A program made the position numbers and the translations under genes. A model generated the notes under the pieces. It did not search any database. It saw only the letters and a list, made by a program, of their open reading frames with translations, and was not told the DNA's origin. Positions 61,801-64,000 of a stretch of 64,000 bases of DNA are shown in pieces. Source of the stretch: Acidobacteriaceae bacterium dw_441 (lineage in GTDB: Bacteria; Acidobacteriota; Terriglobia; Terriglobales; Acidobacteriaceae). The stretch lies in assembly GCA_018449715.1 (NCBI GenBank), contig JAAVVA010000001.1, positions 124,001-188,000 of the forward strand, given 5' to 3'. Positions within the stretch are counted from its first letter, which is position 1, and each line of letters begins with the position of its first letter.

Positions 61801-63314
61801 GGATTGACTCCCGTGGGCTGAGTCGTTGTATCGGATAGTTTTCCTGTGGCGTAGGTCAATGCAACTTCACTTTGCGCAAGCCGTGCTCGTGCTCGTACAA
61901 CTGCGAAACGGGCTTGTGCGAGCTGGCGCTCTGACTGTACGACATCGACCAGCGAACGCACCCCGTATTTGAAGGCATCGAGGGAAGAATCGTAAGAGAT
62001 CTGCGCTGCCGACAGGAAGGTTTGCGAAGAATGCTGCTGTTCGAGCGCCGTCTGGTACTCCACGTATGCGTCCCACACCTGGCGGGTTACGGCATCCTGC
62101 GTGGCGCGCTGTTCTTCGGCAGCCGCTTTCTGCGCGGCCTGCGCGGATTGGACCTCGTGGCGTCGAGCACCGTTGAAGATCTCCCACTTTAGCTGCATGG
62201 CGGCTGACCATGTTGTTACGTTGGCGTAGCCGAGTTGTCCCCAATCGGCGGTGGGCCACATGGCGGTCTGCCCTGCCGTGGCGTCGAATCCGACCTTGGG
62301 AAGATAAGCAGAGTGGGCGATTTTAGTGGCCTGCTGCGCTTCGCGAAGCTCCTGTGCGCGAGCCAGGAGGTCGGGCCTGTTCTTCCAGGCTTCCTTGACC
62401 AGGTCTTCCACCGAAGTCGCAACCTCTTCGACGTGCTTCTCTGACTGGGGGACTACTTCAATCTCTGTTGTTGGTTCTACGCCGATCGATTCGGTAAGAG
62501 AGAGCTTGGCCTTCCTGACCTGTCCTTCGGCATCGGCCAGTTCGTAGCGTGCTTCCGCAGCTCCTGCGTCCGCGTTTTGTACGTCCGGCAGTGTGGCCCG
62601 ACCATTATCGAACTGAGAGTGAGCGTTCTGCATGAGAGTTTCAGCCGTCTGGAGGATTGCCTTTGCAGCCTCGAACTGTCCTTCCGACTGCTGAAGCTGA
62701 TAAAACTGCGCGGCAGTTTTGAATGCGATGGTCTGATGAGTTCGGCCAAGCTGGAGAGTGCGGGCCAGCTCCAGAGCTTTGCTGGCCTCCAGGCGATGTC
62801 CGCGGGCGAAATCAAGGACGGTGTATTCCAGCTCCAACTGGCCAAGCGCGAGGGGCTCTTCTACGGTCACATAACCGCGAGGCGCAAGGGGCTTGGGGAA
62901 GGGGACGATAGTCCGGAGATCGCTTCCCTGCGCGGCGAAGGCCAGCAGCGGCATGTATTGAGCGCGCTCGACCCCAACATGCTCGAGCGCGCGCTTTGCG
63001 GTTGCCCAGGCGATCCTGGTTTCAGGGCTTGCCTGTTCGGCGATGTCGACTAATTCGGGAAGAGTGTATGCGTGGGAGGCGTCCAGCTTTGGGATGGGAA
63101 GATTTGTCTTTGTCTGACGCAGGCATTCGGCAGCGCTGCGTGTTGTGATGGCGGTGCTGCACAGATCGTTCGCAATCTGGCTGGGGCCGGACGAGATCGC
63201 GGTTGTTTGTCCTGGTGCCATGTGGCTGAGCAGGGCAAGACTCATGAGCGCGCTGGTTAGCCACTGCCTCTGGAGTTGAGCGGGTTTGGAGTGATGTGTG
63301 TACATCGTATACAT
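61797..63314 (-). CDS. TolC-family outer-membrane channel
   Basis: 505 residues. The signal is preceded by a hydrophilic MYTMYTHHSKPAQLQRQ, so a later start such as Met4 is possible; the only ribosome-binding-like sequence lies in the operator region. The OEP repeats are seen as YTLPELVDIAEQASPETRIAWATAKRA, AYLPKVGFDATAGQ and SLVDVVQSERQLAQARFAVVRARARLAQSEVAL. It is not lipid-modified, unlike the NodT protein at 41857. It starts the four-gene efflux operon and is divergent from tetR. Confidence 0.92.
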   Translation of the reverse strand: MYTMYTHHSKPAQLQRQWLTSALMSLALLSHMAPGQTTAISSGPSQIANDLCSTAITTRSAAECLRQTKTNLPIPKLDASHAYTLPELVDIAEQASPETRIAWATAKRALEHVGVERAQYMPLLAFAAQGSDLRTIVPFPKPLAPRGYVTVEEPLALGQLELEYTVLDFARGHRLEASKALELARTLQLGRTHQTIAFKTAAQFYQLQQSEGQFEAAKAILQTAETLMQNAHSQFDNGRATLPDVQNADAGAAEARYELADAEGQVRKAKLSLTESIGVEPTTEIEVVPQSEKHVEEVATSVEDLVKEAWKNRPDLLARAQELREAQQATKIAHSAYLPKVGFDATAGQTAMWPTADWGQLGYANVTTWSAAMQLKWEIFNGARRHEVQSAQAAQKAAAEEQRATQDAVTRQVWDAYVEYQTALEQQHSSQTFLSAAQISYDSSLDAFKYGVRSLVDVVQSERQLAQARFAVVRARARLAQSEVALTYATGKLSDTTTQPTGVNP

Positions 63315-63335
63315 AAAGGAGTATACACCGTATAC
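63298..63335. promoter_or_regulatory. Two palindromic TetR-type operators
   Basis: GTGTACATCGTATAC (63298-63312) and GTATACACCGTATAC (63321-63335) are near copies (13 of 15 bases), spaced 23 bp start to start, and each is close to a GTATAC-N3-GTATAC palindrome. They cover the tolC start and lie 22 bp before the tetR start, an ideal place to repress both promoters. Confidence 0.75.
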
Positions 63336-63357
63336 TTATTCCGATACAATTTTATTT

Positions 63358-63954
63358 ATGACGGTAGAAACTTCCAGCAAAGAGGCGAGTCTGCGAGAGC
63401 GTCTGATCCAGGTAGCTGGCCGGCTTTTAGTCGAAGAAGGATACGACAGTGTATCCATGCGCCGGGTTGCTCAGGAAGCAGGGTGTTCGCAGATGGCGAC
63501 TTATCGGTACTTTTCCAATAAAGAAGCCCTCATTCAACATCTGTGCGTTCAACTCTATACCTCTTTTACGGTCAGGATGTATGCGGAGATGTCTACTGTC
63601 TCTGCTCCCTGGGATAAGATTCGGATCTTTATCAAGGCGCTTCTTGATTTTGCCACGGCTTATCCGGACCACTACTCTTTAATTTTTCTGGTGCGCCATT
63701 CCGATAAGGAAGTCTTTGAAGAGCGTGAGAAGCTTGGCCGTGAGTTTCTGAAAGGGATTCGCAAGATCGTTGCTGACCTTTTGCCGGAATCGACCTCAAT
63801 CTCGGTCATCGATTCTCGTATGCGGCAGGCTTTGTGTGTTCTGCATGGCACGGCGGCGCTTCTGATCGCTCATCCGAATGCGTATCGGCTTTCAAGAAAT
63901 ATTGCGCAGAAGGATGCTGAAGCTGCAATCGCATCTCTTATGGCACCTATATAG
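63358..63954 (+). CDS. TetR-family transcriptional regulator
   Basis: 198 residues from MTVETSSKEASLRERL; the earlier ATG at 63298 would read through the operators and is unlikely. N-terminal HTH: LLVEEGYDSVSMRRVAQEAGCSQMATYRYFSNKEAL. The C-terminal ligand domain (TetR_C type) includes LDFATAYPDHYSLIFLV. It is divergent from the TolC/FUSC efflux operon and probably represses it until an aromatic acid or related toxin binds. It also likely represses itself. Confidence 0.93.
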   Translation: MTVETSSKEASLRERLIQVAGRLLVEEGYDSVSMRRVAQEAGCSQMATYRYFSNKEALIQHLCVQLYTSFTVRMYAEMSTVSAPWDKIRIFIKALLDFATAYPDHYSLIFLVRHSDKEVFEEREKLGREFLKGIRKIVADLLPESTSISVIDSRMRQALCVLHGTAALLIAHPNAYRLSRNIAQKDAEAAIASLMAPI

Positions 63955-64000
63955 ATAGGGGGATGTTTTTACCAGAGCATTAATTATGTCGCCTCCCACG

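Overview
The window looks like a chromosomal segment of an Acidobacteriota species of the Terriglobia type (Granulicella, Edaphobacter and Terriglobus are the closest in style). The reasons are high-GC protein-coding DNA, two very large Oar-like TonB-dependent receptors (about 1,130-1,155 residues) with an N-terminal carboxypeptidase-regulatory-like domain, many exported carbohydrate enzymes with twin-arginine signals, a PilM/N/O/P-type secretion or pilus cluster, and a cellulose synthase operon. The genus is inferred, not proven.

Layout: 1-3.3 kb, the 3' part of an exported GH54 arabinofuranosidase with two six-repeat propeller-like blocks made by a 921-bp duplication. 3.4-6.4 kb, an accessory spot at a tRNA-Leu gene: a metallo-beta-lactamase fragment, a frameshifted tyrosine integrase, an excisionase-like HTH protein, an HNH-type protein, and repeat-rich DNA ending in a tRNA-Leu-like half. 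6.7-11.3 kb, a huge lipoprotein of 17 Ig-like repeats interrupted by one amber codon. 11.6-13.7 kb, an exported amine oxidase plus exported RidA. 14.2-20.7 kb, an Oar-like receptor, gnd, two small membrane proteins and an ErpA-type Fe-S carrier. 20.8-28.6 kb, a type IV pilus / type II secretion-like assembly cluster (F, E, M, N, O, P, pseudopilin) with an HdeD-family gene inside. 28.7-36.4 kb, a VOC protein, a second Oar-like receptor, a PL5-like lyase and a smaller TonB receptor. 36.4-43.4 kb, a LysR regulator divergent from a complete RND efflux operon. 43.6-47 kb, a small conserved-looking protein, a GH63-like exported hydrolase, a parS-like palindrome and serB. 47-58.2 kb, the cellulose operon bcsQ-bcsAB(fused)-bcsZ-bcsC. 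58.5-64 kb, an AaeB/FUSC-type efflux operon (tolC-ytcA-mfp-fusc) divergent from its likely TetR regulator, with paired operator-like palindromes between them.

The genes describe a soil heterotroph that takes apart plant and microbial polysaccharides (GH54, GH63-like, PL5-like), imports large products through TonB receptors, makes cellulose under probable cyclic-di-GMP control, and defends itself with two tripartite efflux systems. Strong rho-independent terminators mark most transcription unit ends. The least ordinary parts are the tRNA-Leu element, the exported oxidase/RidA pair, the BcsA-BcsB fusion with a proline-rich BcsC, the parS-like site, and the operator architecture of the TetR/FUSC operon. 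I see no CRISPR array, no complete insertion sequence and no intact prophage.
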